Origin: Stentor roeselii | Lineage: Eukaryota; Ciliophora; Heterotrichea; Heterotrichida; Stentoridae | Assembly: GCA_006503475.1 (NCBI GenBank) | Contig: RSEH01000185.1 | Location: 1-64,000, forward strand | DNA length: 64,000 bases | Reading direction: 5' to 3' | In this document: one piece after another, positions 47,789 to 56,787 of the stretch | How positions within the stretch are numbered: the first letter of the stretch is position 1 | Layout: the number at the start of each line of letters is the position of its first letter | Notes under the pieces: model-generated | What the model saw: only the letters and a program-made list of their open reading frames with translations | The model's database searches: none | Told to the model about the DNA's origin: nothing | Position numbers and translations under genes: made by a program

Positions 47789-49075
47789 TTAAGTATTGTT
47801 AAATCTCATATTCAAACTGTTATTGACGTTAGGATCTGGAGATCTATAGGTCCCAACCTTTTCTATTGTTTTATCTTTAATGTTTATCCTGTAAATCACA
47901 AGATCTCTAGTTGCAAAATATAAGTATTCTCCTTTTTTGAAGTAAGCAGAAGAATTCAAAAACTCAGTAGTCCAGGTAAAAGTTTGCCTCCTAATCAAGT
48001 TATCTTTGTCATCTATTTCGTATAAGCAGAATCCGAAGCAAACCAACCAATTTTTGATTAAAAACTTTTCATTTCCAGATTCAAATGATGTCTTCAAATA
48101 CTTAAAACTATTTTTTTTTGGGTCATATGTATAGATTTTATCATCTCCATGGCCAACAACATATATATTACCACCCTTGCGAGATGCAGTTGTAGAAAAA
48201 TTGGGTTTTGGTAAACTATCAATAGACTTCCAAGTTTTCGTATTAAGATTAAACTTGCTACAAATTTTAGTACTCATATTAAAATTTATCCCTCCAAATA
48301 CGAAAACTTCATTTTTAAAATAGCAACCACCAGCCAAACTGAATTTAAATTCTGTTTTAATAATATCAGATGTTGTGCAACTTTTCAAGTCAATGATTTT
48401 CACAGAACTTTGTGAATTCGGATCACCTCCTATAACCAAGTACTTCATTTTATCAATTTTACAGCAAGTGCAAAAATGAACATATTCCCCAACCTTGAAA
48501 TCATAATTCATCGATTTTAAATTCGATAAATCAAGAAAATCAATGCATCTGCTAAGATAACTAGGGAAAATAATAGCAAAATTATCATCTGTTAAGGTAG
48601 GATCTAAAAGTTCTACATCATAAGCCGCCTTGATGACTCTTTCACATTCTTCAAAGTTAAAAATGAATTCATGCAAGTGAGAATCACGTTTATAATACAA
48701 ATCTTCATATAAATCTGAATAAATTTTTGAGGATTGTTTAAACATGTTCATGGTTTTATTTAACATTTTTTGCTGTTTTAAGAGTTTTTTTAGAAGTTTA
48801 TCTGATTCTGATGAGATAATTTTCACTAGATTTTCGGTGTAGGATAATAATTTTACGATGTTTTGATTCAATACTTTTTTGTTATATTTGAAGTAATCGG
48901 AGATGTGGTTCGAATTATTCATCGAAACATCGATTAGGAGATTCGTTAAAGGATGTTGGCCTTGCATTGAAGTATGGTTTGTCATGTGATGTTCGCAGAT
49001 ATAAGTTTCGTTAGAGCATTGGCATTTTGATATAACTATTCTTTCACAGTCAGGCATATAGCACTCCTTATACAT
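47789..49075 (-). CDS. Zinc-binding / coiled-coil / kelch-propeller protein (428 aa)
   Basis: The N-terminus has Cys and His spaced like a B-box zinc site (C-x4-C...C-x-C...ICEHHMTNH, residues 5-32). Residues about 60-140 are a helical coiled coil (LLKKLLKQQKMLNKTMNMF). From about 195 to 420 there are kelch-type blades: YLVIGGDP, VFVFGGINF, IYVVGHGDD and YLYFATRDL, each with a following Trp or Tyr strand (TKTWKSIDSLP). The B-box/coiled-coil/propeller order recalls TRIM-like proteins without a RING, which in other ciliates are numerous. Binding partners are unknown. The start context CTATAAATG places TATAA on the ATG. Single exon. Confidence 0.78.
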   Translation of the reverse strand: MYKECYMPDCERIVISKCQCSNETYICEHHMTNHTSMQGQHPLTNLLIDVSMNNSNHISDYFKYNKKVLNQNIVKLLSYTENLVKIISSESDKLLKKLLKQQKMLNKTMNMFKQSSKIYSDLYEDLYYKRDSHLHEFIFNFEECERVIKAAYDVELLDPTLTDDNFAIIFPSYLSRCIDFLDLSNLKSMNYDFKVGEYVHFCTCCKIDKMKYLVIGGDPNSQSSVKIIDLKSCTTSDIIKTEFKFSLAGGCYFKNEVFVFGGINFNMSTKICSKFNLNTKTWKSIDSLPKPNFSTTASRKGGNIYVVGHGDDKIYTYDPKKNSFKYLKTSFESGNEKFLIKNWLVCFGFCLYEIDDKDNLIRRQTFTWTTEFLNSSAYFKKGEYLYFATRDLVIYRINIKDKTIEKVGTYRSPDPNVNNSLNMRFNNT

Positions 49076-49399
49076 TTATAGACATTTTGGATCATTAAAG
49101 AATATAAATCAGACCTATGAGAATGTTTTGTTTTAAGAAGGTTAGATATTAAGGAGATTGATGATAGATTATTATATGGTCTAAGCCTTATTATCCAATT
49201 GCTACTCAAGTGATATAATCCAATAAAGAAACAATTCAGTCCAAATCAAAATTCTCAGATTAAAAATAATAAAAATCCATAATCCCAAAATTTCAAAATT
49301 CAACACCACTCTCCTACAATCCTCTTTAACATCAACTCCAATTCTTTTCCCATCCAAAAATCCTCAAACTCCTGACCCCTGAATCCCTAAAATCCTAAA
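49076..49399. other. Intergenic
   Basis: 324 nt between convergently placed ends of two - strand genes; AT-rich, nothing recognised. Confidence 0.5.
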
Positions 49400-50062
49400 C
49401 TACTCTAAAATCTTCGAAATCTCTTCACCAGCCTGAGCACTTAATTCAGCAACGACCGGAATAGCAGCAACTTGATCATACCAAGCCTTGACTTCAGGGT
49501 GATCATTAATATTAAACAGCCTAACAAGTGCTGAAATTTCATTGAAAGCAAAGATATCAGCAACAGAAGGACTATGAGTCCTTGCAATCCAATGAGTATC
49601 AGCGACATGCCACTTAATATCCTGAAGCAGTTCTTCGAGTCTCGCTTTCAACGGGGCTTCTTTTTCTTCAGTAAGTTCTGGAAGGCCCCTCAGCTTAGGT
49701 CCGAGGAACTTTGCTCCGAGGTAGTTCATGCAAGGTTCTCTCACGCCTTGATGATGCCAGTGGAAATAAGCGTCTACCCTCGACCTTACCCTTGGGTCTT
49801 TCGGGTACCATTGGTTGTCTATGTTGTAAACTGAAGCGATGTAAGATACTATTGCTGGACTTTCCCAGACATTGTGACCTGAATGCACTATCGCTGGCAT
49901 TGCCTGGTATGGGTTGATTCGAGAAAATTCAGGAGTCAAATGCTCACCTTTACCGAAGTCGAGACTGTTAAATGTATACTCGATGCTTGATAACTTTAAA
50001 AAAGCTAAAACTGAACGAGTTGGCTGGGAGATTATGTTGCCGTAGACTTGAAGGTCTGACAT
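49400..50062 (-). CDS. Glutathione S-transferase, theta-like (220 aa)
   Basis: Full-length cytosolic GST, which conjugates glutathione to electrophiles. The thioredoxin-like N-terminal domain has SQPTRSV at 12-18, where Ser12 corresponds to the theta-class catalytic Ser, the cis-Pro segment MPAIV (55-59) and the glutathione-binding E-S pair at 67-68 (ESPAIVSYI). The helical C-terminal domain has SVADIFAFNEI, the usual A-D-I/L N-capping box. Theta class is inferred from the Ser and its context. The TGTTAGGG-type repeats lie 70-100 nt upstream of the ATG. Confidence 0.93.
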   Translation of the reverse strand: MSDLQVYGNIISQPTRSVLAFLKLSSIEYTFNSLDFGKGEHLTPEFSRINPYQAMPAIVHSGHNVWESPAIVSYIASVYNIDNQWYPKDPRVRSRVDAYFHWHHQGVREPCMNYLGAKFLGPKLRGLPELTEEKEAPLKARLEELLQDIKWHVADTHWIARTHSPSVADIFAFNEISALVRLFNINDHPEVKAWYDQVAAIPVVAELSAQAGEEISKILE

Positions 50063-50131
50063 TTATTAGGGAATATTTTAAAAGATTTTTGGATATTCGA
50101 GTTTTTTTAGGTTTTAAGTTTATTTGGGCTG

Positions 50132-50163
50132 GGTGTTAGGGTGTTAGGGTGTTAAGGTGTTAA
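50132..50163 (+). repeat. Interstitial telomere-like repeat, four 8-bp units
   Basis: GGTGTTAG, GGTGTTAG, GGTGTTAA, GGTGTTAA: the first two are permutations of TGTTAGGG, complement of the heterotrich telomere unit CCCTAACA; the last two carry one change. It lies in the 224-bp spacer upstream of the GST start. It may be a telomere scar, a chromosome-breakage relic or a promoter element. Confidence 0.85.
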
Positions 50164-50286
50164 AATCTGACTTTTTAAAAATGTTTCTTTTGCATCAATC
50201 TGGAAAATGTGAAGATTTTTATCCTATCTCTAAATATGTCAAAAAACATCACTAAAATGACTAAATTCCACCATAACTCATTATTT

Positions 50287-51777
50287 CTATTTACTTTTAG
50301 AATAAGTTTTCAGTTCATTTTCATCTTCCGCCCAGATCTTTTCCCAAACTTCATGATATTCAGCCGTTCTTTCCTCAGCTCCAAAAATAGGAGTCAGGTA
50401 CTTTTCATCGATTTTCTGCCAAAGCATATGAAACCTGCTAAGTCCACTTTTTTTCAACTTGTTATAATAAATCGGGTCGTTTTTATGCGAAACATTCATC
50501 AACTCAAAATAAATTCCTTCAGAACTATCCCGTTCAAGTCCAATAACCTTCGTGAAAACTGCCATCAAATTGCTGAGACCAACACAACTAATTAAAGCAA
50601 TTCCTAGAGTAGTCGAAACCAAAATATTATGATTTTTTCCCTCAATTTGCAAAACCATTGCAAAAGCAACAGATCCTCTAATAAGTCCTCCAAACCACGC
50701 GACGCTGATGCTTTTGAAGTCAAGTCCAAACTTTCCACACTGAAGAATATAAACAAGACTTGAGCTAAAAAAGATCGAAGCAGCCCTTCCAAGGACCATA
50801 GCGACGAACATGCAAGCTAAGAAGAGTAAATTCCAGTCATTCCAAGGAATAGTAGTGACAGTCATTCCCAGATAAGTGAAAGTGAAAGCTTCAGCTCCTT
50901 GTGAAATGACTTTAAAGACTAAATCAGTTCCTTCTTGTGACTTCTGTGACAAGTTATGCCATGCGTAGTGTCCCATACTGACTCCACAGAAAAAGATGCT
51001 CATGATGCCGGAGAGATGCACGATTTCTGCTAAGGTATAAGAAAGGTACCCGAACAAGATGATAAGAGCTGATTCCCGCTCTGGATGATGTGAAATCCCT
51101 GGAAACCTTTTCACGATATAAGAAGCCAGAAGTCCTACAAAAGTCCCGATGACGATGCTTAGAACAGTAGTCAGTAAAAATCCCCAGATTAACTCGAACC
51201 AGTCAAGATCTCCGCGACTATTAGTGACTGAATTAACTGTACGAAACAGGACTATTGAAACTGCATCGTTTAACACTCCTTCACCAAATAGAATATAATG
51301 AAGTTTCGGATATTTGCTTTCTTTTATCACTGTTATCGCAGCGATTGTGTCAGTTGCTGATAAAACACTCGCTAGTAACAACAGGTCCTTCGCTGAGATG
51401 TCCTTGTCAGATGCTCCGTTGTTAACGAAAAAGTTCGCCAAGACTCCAAGAGTCAGAAAAGAAAGAAAAGTTCCAATCACACCGTATAACAAGATAAAAC
51501 CGATGTTTAAGAAGAAGTGCTGGGACTTTAAAGTGTAACCTGCAGTGAAAATTATAGGAGGCAAGATAAAGTAAAAGAAAATCCCTGTCGAAAACTCGAT
51601 TTTCTCAGCTCCGCCGATTAGGTATAATGAAATTCCACCTACCGCCCCGACGATTATTGCGATAGTCGACTCTTGGAAGTACTCGAATTTCTTGTTTTCA
51701 ATGAATTGGGCTGTGAAAATGTATAAAATAAGAGTCACCACTGCTAAAAGAACCTCTACTCCTAAAAGACTTGCCAT
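50287..51777 (-). CDS. Na+/H+ exchanger, CPA1/NHE family (496 aa)
   Basis: A polytopic antiporter with about 12 hydrophobic segments. Family landmarks: IFFYFILPPIIFTAGY (66-81), SATDTIAA (140-147, where most NHEs have T-D-P), FGEGVLNDAVSIVLF (164-178) with the Asn170-Asp171 pair of electroneutral exchangers, and the helix GGLIRGSVAFAMVLQ with the conserved Arg. The short hydrophilic tail (from about residue 430) is much shorter than in animal NHEs and lacks calmodulin-type sites. It probably exchanges Na+ for H+ at the plasma membrane or a vacuole. The ATG is only 5 nt downstream of the stop of the preceding gene. Confidence 0.92.
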   Translation of the reverse strand: MASLLGVEVLLAVVTLILYIFTAQFIENKKFEYFQESTIAIIVGAVGGISLYLIGGAEKIEFSTGIFFYFILPPIIFTAGYTLKSQHFFLNIGFILLYGVIGTFLSFLTLGVLANFFVNNGASDKDISAKDLLLLASVLSATDTIAAITVIKESKYPKLHYILFGEGVLNDAVSIVLFRTVNSVTNSRGDLDWFELIWGFLLTTVLSIVIGTFVGLLASYIVKRFPGISHHPERESALIILFGYLSYTLAEIVHLSGIMSIFFCGVSMGHYAWHNLSQKSQEGTDLVFKVISQGAEAFTFTYLGMTVTTIPWNDWNLLFLACMFVAMVLGRAASIFFSSSLVYILQCGKFGLDFKSISVAWFGGLIRGSVAFAMVLQIEGKNHNILVSTTLGIALISCVGLSNLMAVFTKVIGLERDSSEGIYFELMNVSHKNDPIYYNKLKKSGLSRFHMLWQKIDEKYLTPIFGAEERTAEYHEVWEKIWAEDENELKTYSKSK

Positions 51778-51782
51778 TTTAG

Positions 51783-53033
51783 TTATTTATAAATGTCTGT
51801 AAATTCCACTTTTTTTCCCTGGTTTTCTTGGAAACTAGTGAAAAAAAGCTTTTTTCTGTTCATTTTCTTTGAATGGCTTGAAATTATCAGTTTTAAACGA
51901 GAAAGTCGAAGGTTTTTCAATGTTGAGTTTTCACTCCATTGAGATAAGAAAGCTTTTGACATATCTGAACGTTTTTGGTGGATTAGAAGAAGCTTTGAGA
52001 GGACCACCTGAAGTTTTTGTGATGAAAATTCATTGAGAATAAAAAGTGAGTAGTTGATTTTAGAATTTTTCAAGGAATTTTTACGATTCACAGAAATTTT
52101 ACGATATTTTGACCAGATTTTAAATGATTTTTTTAGAATGCGCTTCATGAAGTGGTTTAGGTTGTGAAAAGTTGCTTGGAAGGCTGGTTCGTAGCTGTGG
52201 ATGTCATGAAAGAAATAAGGCACGCAAGGTTTTTTCATCACGTTGAAGTTTTTCAGTTGGAGGCTCATTTGATTTAAAGGCTCGTAGCCGTCTTCCTGGC
52301 AAATCTCAGGATAATAATTCTGCCAATTTTTAAAGGCGTTGATCAGAATTCTCTTAAAAAAAGCATTCAGGTTGATTATATTGTTCTTTAATTTTTTATA
52401 TTTTATGTCAGCAGTGTCTTGAAAGTACCTCCCCATAGGTCTTTTAATGATTTTTTGAAGAGCGATAAGGCAAGCCTTGTACCTCTTTTCAGGAGTCCTG
52501 CAATAATAAGTCTTTCCATAGTTCTGGATATCAAAAAACACTGAAATTTGATTAATTTTCAGATAATTTCCAATTCGATTAACAAGTCTTCTAAGAACTA
52601 ATCCAGTATCAGGAAGTACCGACTGTGCTCTTAAAGTCTTTTTCTCTGGCATGATCATTTTCCACACCCAGAACGGCCTTTGAATTAATTTCATTTCTCC
52701 ATTAAAAATCATTTTCCTGACAACCTTTTGCATAACCAGTCTTTTCCGATATTTTCCAATCTCAAGACCCTTTCTTTTTTCCTTTCTAAGTAAAAATCCA
52801 TTCTCCCTCGACTGTTTTTCAACAGTTTTAAACAAAAAATTATTCAATTCATTAGCTCTATCAACTAATGCAGAATAAAGCAACAAAACAGCTGAAAGTT
52901 TAGGAAACGAGTCAGTATTTAAAGCATTTCTCAAAGAATCATCAGAAATAAACTTTCCACTTCCACAGCTCAACAAACTGATCCGACTAGGTTCTCCAGA
53001 GTCGCAAGTCTCTAAAGTTTGATCATTATTCAT
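51783..53033 (-). CDS. Basic protein with repeated aromatic-Trp motifs (416 aa), Sfi1-like at best
   Basis: An intact ORF, strongly basic, with no TM segment or signal peptide. Helical segments carry a recurring hydrophobic-Lys-Trp pattern: RPFWVWKM, LINAFKNWQNYY, LKKSFKIWSKYRK and FLSQWSENS. Spaced Trp helices of this type occur in Sfi1, which binds centrin along basal-body fibres. The spacing here is irregular, so this is a suggestion only. The start follows GTTATAAAA directly. Its stop codon is 5 nt from the ATG of the exchanger gene and its last codons contain TTTATAAATAA, which may serve as that gene's promoter element. Confidence 0.7.
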   Translation of the reverse strand: MNNDQTLETCDSGEPSRISLLSCGSGKFISDDSLRNALNTDSFPKLSAVLLLYSALVDRANELNNFLFKTVEKQSRENGFLLRKEKRKGLEIGKYRKRLVMQKVVRKMIFNGEMKLIQRPFWVWKMIMPEKKTLRAQSVLPDTGLVLRRLVNRIGNYLKINQISVFFDIQNYGKTYYCRTPEKRYKACLIALQKIIKRPMGRYFQDTADIKYKKLKNNIINLNAFFKRILINAFKNWQNYYPEICQEDGYEPLNQMSLQLKNFNVMKKPCVPYFFHDIHSYEPAFQATFHNLNHFMKRILKKSFKIWSKYRKISVNRKNSLKNSKINYSLFILNEFSSQKLQVVLSKLLLIHQKRSDMSKAFLSQWSENSTLKNLRLSRLKLIISSHSKKMNRKKLFFTSFQENQGKKVEFTDIYK

Positions 53034-53098
53034 TTTTATAACAAATAATCATCCATAATTAATCAATCGTTTATTCCCATCATTAAGTCCCAAGATTA

Positions 53099-53833
53099 TT
53101 ATAACCGATGATCAGTCCCTCCAGTCACTAAAAGAGTTTCACCAGTAATAAAAGCTGCTTCATCACTGCATAAAAAACAAGCAGGTCCTGCAATATCGTC
53201 TAAAGTTCCAATTCGCCCAAGGGCATTGTTGGTTGCATGGAAAGAGTCAGCCATGGGTCCTGCCAGTTTCGTTCTGATGATGCCAGGAGCGATGGAATTG
53301 ACACGAATTGAGAAATTTCCTAATTCCACTGATAAACTTTTAGTCAAACTCAATAAACAAGTCTTGCTCATCGCGTAAACTGAAGATGATGGAAGGGTTT
53401 TATAAGCTGTCATACTTGATACAAATAACACAACACCTCGAGTTTCTTTTAAATAAGGAAGAGCTTCTTGTACCATGTAAAAGGCGGATTTTACATTAAC
53501 TTCTAGGATTTTCTCGTAAAGTCCTTCAGGAGTGTCTAAAGTTGCTCCGAGGTAATTAGCGACTCCAGCATTATTGACAAGAACATCGATTTTTCCATAC
53601 TTTTCTATCACGAACTTCACAAGTTTCTTCCTGTCTTTCGCCACATGACACACGCAACCTTCACATTCAATATAAAAACTTTTAAGAAAATTCTTAGCTT
53701 TTTCCACATTTTCCTCATTTCTAGAGCTAATCACGACTTTTCCTCCTTCATCTCCGAATTTTTTTGCAATACTCAAGCCGATGCCGGAGGCAGAGGCAGT
53801 AACAAGGCAAACTTTTCCATGGAATCTTTTCAT
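53099..53833 (-). CDS. Short-chain dehydrogenase/reductase, DHRS4-like (244 aa)
   Basis: Classical SDR with a Rossmann fold. The nucleotide motif TASASGIG (12-19) has Ala in place of the first Gly, as in DHRS4-type carbonyl reductases. NNAG is at 87-90, the Asn of the catalytic tetrad at 113 (EVNVKSAF), Ser at 139-140 (FVSS), and Tyr153-x3-Lys157 (YAMSK). The segment IAPGIIRT follows as usual. SSRN after the second strand suggests NADPH. The C-terminal His-Arg-Leu is a possible weak peroxisomal PTS1; DHRS4 ends in SRL. The ATG is 19 nt after the stop of the kinase gene, and a possible micro-intron could fuse the two. Confidence 0.9.
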   Translation of the reverse strand: MKRFHGKVCLVTASASGIGLSIAKKFGDEGGKVVISSRNEENVEKAKNFLKSFYIECEGCVCHVAKDRKKLVKFVIEKYGKIDVLVNNAGVANYLGATLDTPEGLYEKILEVNVKSAFYMVQEALPYLKETRGVVLFVSSMTAYKTLPSSSVYAMSKTCLLSLTKSLSVELGNFSIRVNSIAPGIIRTKLAGPMADSFHATNNALGRIGTLDDIAGPACFLCSDEAAFITGETLLVTGGTDHRL

Positions 53834-53852
53834 ATTGATTATTTTTACTATC

Positions 53853-55271
53853 TCAAGACTTACTTTCGATATTACTTGCCATTGAGCAGGACTTCATCAA
53901 ATAGCTGAATTCAGAGAAGTCGATTTTTTGGTCTTTGTTTAAGTCGGCTTGTTGGATGATTGCTTCGATTTCGGACTTGGAAATGCCGACCATCAAGTCG
54001 CCTCCTGAAAGTGCGTCTTTTAAATTTTCAGCTGTTATGTAGCCTGTTTTTGAAGTGTCGAAGTACTCGAAGGAAAGACGGATCCACTCGTCTTGCGTGA
54101 AGGAGTCTCGAATCATGCACCCTGCGATGAACTCGGTGTAGTCGATCACACCGTTTTTGTTTACGTCGAGATATGAACACATCACTTCTAAGTCCATTGT
54201 GTTTACTTTTGAATTTACTCGCACGATATCCAGGAATTCTAATTTGCTTATTTCTCCGTCACCGTCTCGGTCTGCTTGTTTGAAAATGTTTCGCATTTTA
54301 GAAACCTCGTCTGATGCGATTTTAGATGCGATGTAGATTAATGAGGCTTTTTTTAAGTGGCTACTCCTGCTGAAGTTCTTTAAACTAAGTAAAATAGAAT
54401 CAGGAATAACAGATTCAACCCTCGGTTCAAGTTCCTGTATCCAAGGATGCATATAAGCTTGTTGTGCAGTAATCCTATGCAAAGGGTCCTTAGTAAGTAA
54501 TCTCGCAATTAAATCCTTAGCACTATTCGAGACCGTTTTAAAAGGTTTAGGTCTAAAAGTAAAGCTTCCAGAATAAACATTCATAAGTATCTCTTCATTA
54601 TTCTTCCCATTGAAAGGAGGAGTCCCCGATAGTAGCATATAGAGAATAACCCCTAAAGACCAGCAGTCAACGACTTTGCTATAATTCCCAGAAAGCATTT
54701 CAGGTGCGATATAATAAGGAGTTCCAATCACATCATGCAGAACATCAGCCTCAGTGATAGTGGTCGACAATCCGAAATCAATAATCTTCACATCACTATC
54801 ATCATCTGTATTCAAAAACAAGCAATTTTCAGGTTTTAAGTCACGATGGCAAATTCCATGATTATGACAGTACATCACTGCTGAAAGTAAACTTTTCAGT
54901 ACTTTCGCTGCTTCTCTTTCTGTGAATCTTCTCAACTTGCAAAGCTTTTCGAATAACTCGCCACCTGAACAGTATTCAAGGACCATGTAGCAAACGTCTT
55001 CAGTTTCGAAGGTCTCGATTATGTTGACTATGTTCGGATGGTCCAGGTCTTTTAAGATGTTTAACTCGTTTATGAATGTGTCGTAAAATTTCATCTTTTC
55101 TTTTTTCATTAACTTCACGGCTCGGATCATTCGAGATGATTTGTGTTCGCAGATAAAGACTTTTCCGTAAGTTCCGGAACCGAGCTCCATGCCTAACTCG
55201 TACTCGGAGGTGATGTTTGAGGATTTTGATGTGATGAACCACTGTCTTTGTAATAATTGATTATTATTCAT
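53853..55271 (-). CDS. Calcium-dependent protein kinase (CDPK), 472 aa
   Basis: Ser/Thr kinase domain about 24-278: Gly loop GSGTYG (31-36), Lys53, HRDLKPEN (142-149), DFGLS (165-169), GTPYYIAPE (183-191). A junction helix (about 295-320) follows, then four EF-hands whose loops begin at Asp334, Asp369, Asp405 and Asp443. The third loop (DTSKTGYIT) has the weaker residues usual for that position. In CDPKs, calcium binding releases the junction autoinhibition. There is no N-terminal myristoylation Gly. It is the only gene here ending in TGA, and that TGA lies inside a GT..AG stretch of 16 nt (see findings). Confidence 0.95.
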   Translation of the reverse strand: MNNNQLLQRQWFITSKSSNITSEYELGMELGSGTYGKVFICEHKSSRMIRAVKLMKKEKMKFYDTFINELNILKDLDHPNIVNIIETFETEDVCYMVLEYCSGGELFEKLCKLRRFTEREAAKVLKSLLSAVMYCHNHGICHRDLKPENCLFLNTDDDSDVKIIDFGLSTTITEADVLHDVIGTPYYIAPEMLSGNYSKVVDCWSLGVILYMLLSGTPPFNGKNNEEILMNVYSGSFTFRPKPFKTVSNSAKDLIARLLTKDPLHRITAQQAYMHPWIQELEPRVESVIPDSILLSLKNFSRSSHLKKASLIYIASKIASDEVSKMRNIFKQADRDGDGEISKLEFLDIVRVNSKVNTMDLEVMCSYLDVNKNGVIDYTEFIAGCMIRDSFTQDEWIRLSFEYFDTSKTGYITAENLKDALSGGDLMVGISKSEIEAIIQQADLNKDQKIDFSEFSYLMKSCSMASNIESKS

Positions 55272-55513
55272 ATGGTTTATTAGTGATGAGTAATCATGAA
55301 ATCCATTCCTTATTTAGTAAATTCTCATAATACTAAAGAATAACTATCCCATTCTAATAACCAGTATCAAATTCCTTCTTCCTCATTTCCAAACTCCTAC
55401 ATCATCCGACCCAAAAACTTCAAATCTATTAATCAATTCAAATCCAATCATTAAAAATCCTCTTTCATCAAACTTCATCTGTCTAATAATTCTTCTAACT
55501 TATCTACTCTACG
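55272..55513. other. Intergenic spacer
   Basis: AT-rich, about 240 nt, nothing recognised. Confidence 0.5.
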
Positions 55514-56464
55514 CTAATGGCCATACTGATAGCTAGAATAATGAGCAGTATTGTTATAATACCTTCCACTACTCCTCTGATGACTTTGACTTTCATTCTT
55601 CTTACTTCCAGCAAGTTCAACTCGAACAGGTCTGCCTCCCAAAAGACTTTCATTCAATTTAAGTGCTTCAAAAGCCTGATGTGGAAAGTAGAACTCGACA
55701 TGTGCGAATCCTTTGACGTTGCCATTCGAATCTCGAGCAAGTCTGACAGTTTTAATATCTCCTACTCCATTAAAAAACTCAAACAAACTGGCCTCTGTAG
55801 TGTAAAAGTTGAGATTTCCGACAAAGACTGTATTTGTTGTCTCGACTTTTCTGGTGTTTTCGTTTTTCTGCCAACTCAGCTGGACCTTTATTGGCCTTCC
55901 CATGTATGTCGTCCCGTTCAACTTGCAGGCCTCTTGGGCGCCATCCATGTTTAGGAATGTCACAAATGCGAAACCTCTTGACTGTCCTTCACCTGGGACC
56001 ACGATTGATGTTATGGTTCCGCTGGATGAGAATAATGTACTTAGGTCTTCACTTGAAACACTTGAAGACAGGCCACTGATATAAACTTGGTTTTCATTCA
56101 CCTGCCTTATTTCTTTACTTGGAGCAGCAGGTTCAGGTGTGCGTTTTTGTAAACTTTCCGCTTTCTTCTTATAAATATTCTGAATTTCTTCTAAAATCTG
56201 GTCATCTGAGAACTCAAAAGTGAAAAATTTATGAAGAAAGTCAGCAAAAGTCGAGAAAGTTTTTTCAAAGTCTTTATCTTTAAACCTGAGTCCTCTTGAA
56301 TTCTGCTCTTCGAGTTTCTGAAGCGTATCAAAAGTTCGGAGTTTTAAGTCTTTGGTGATGTTTTTGGATAGATTTAGTAAATTGAATTTAATTTTTTCAA
56401 AGGAGTTAGTGGCTTTTCTAATGGAGGATTCGTGGTCTTCTGGATTATTTGGTTCTGGCTGCAT
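55514..56464 (-). CDS. RNA-binding protein with two RRMs (316 aa), nucleolin-like paralogue
   Basis: A charged helical N-terminus (1-125), then RRM1 about 127-203 (RNP2 VYISGL, RNP1 SRGFAFVTF) and RRM2 about 211-287 (RNP2 VFVGNL, RNP1 VKGFAHVEF). The tail is short, rich in Ser, Tyr, Gln and Asn (RYYNN..YSSYQYGH). The RRM pair is clearly related to the one in the adjacent nucleolin-like gene, with shared wording such as EACKLNGTxxMGR and GFAHVEF, so the two arose by tandem duplication. This copy has an unrelated N-terminal half instead of the Ser/Lys repeats. Likely in RNA processing; target unknown. Confidence 0.9.
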   Translation of the reverse strand: MQPEPNNPEDHESSIRKATNSFEKIKFNLLNLSKNITKDLKLRTFDTLQKLEEQNSRGLRFKDKDFEKTFSTFADFLHKFFTFEFSDDQILEEIQNIYKKKAESLQKRTPEPAAPSKEIRQVNENQVYISGLSSSVSSEDLSTLFSSSGTITSIVVPGEGQSRGFAFVTFLNMDGAQEACKLNGTTYMGRPIKVQLSWQKNENTRKVETTNTVFVGNLNFYTTEASLFEFFNGVGDIKTVRLARDSNGNVKGFAHVEFYFPHQAFEALKLNESLLGGRPVRVELAGSKKNESQSHQRSSGRYYNNTAHYSSYQYGH

Positions 56465-56787
56465 TTTTATATGTAAATATGTCTGGACTTGATTGGAAGG
56501 GTAACTAAGATGGAAGCCGGGTAATGCCTTTTTTTTTAATTTGGGAAGGCGATGATGAAGATAGAGATTTGAAATTATTTAATTTTTTATAGCTGAGCAA
56601 TTTTAATGATAAGTGATTAGGGTTATTGATAAAAGTATATGGTTTGATTTAGACTTAAGATGATTTTTTTTTTTCATACTTAATAACATAATCAATTATT
56701 TTCAATCAAACCTTTTCAACCTGATATTGAGGAAAGTTTTACTTTAAATAAAAAAAAAAAGGAATGGCTGCAACAATCTAACTTTAT
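56465..56787. other. Spacer with homopolymer tracts
   Basis: AT-rich spacer with a run of T near 56670 and a run of A near 56750, the latter about 30 nt past the stop of the nucleolin-like gene. No gene is seen. Confidence 0.5.

Noticed and set aside
53645-53908. 87-codon + strand frame across the kinase/dehydrogenase junction
   Set aside because: Shadow of two well-supported - strand genes.
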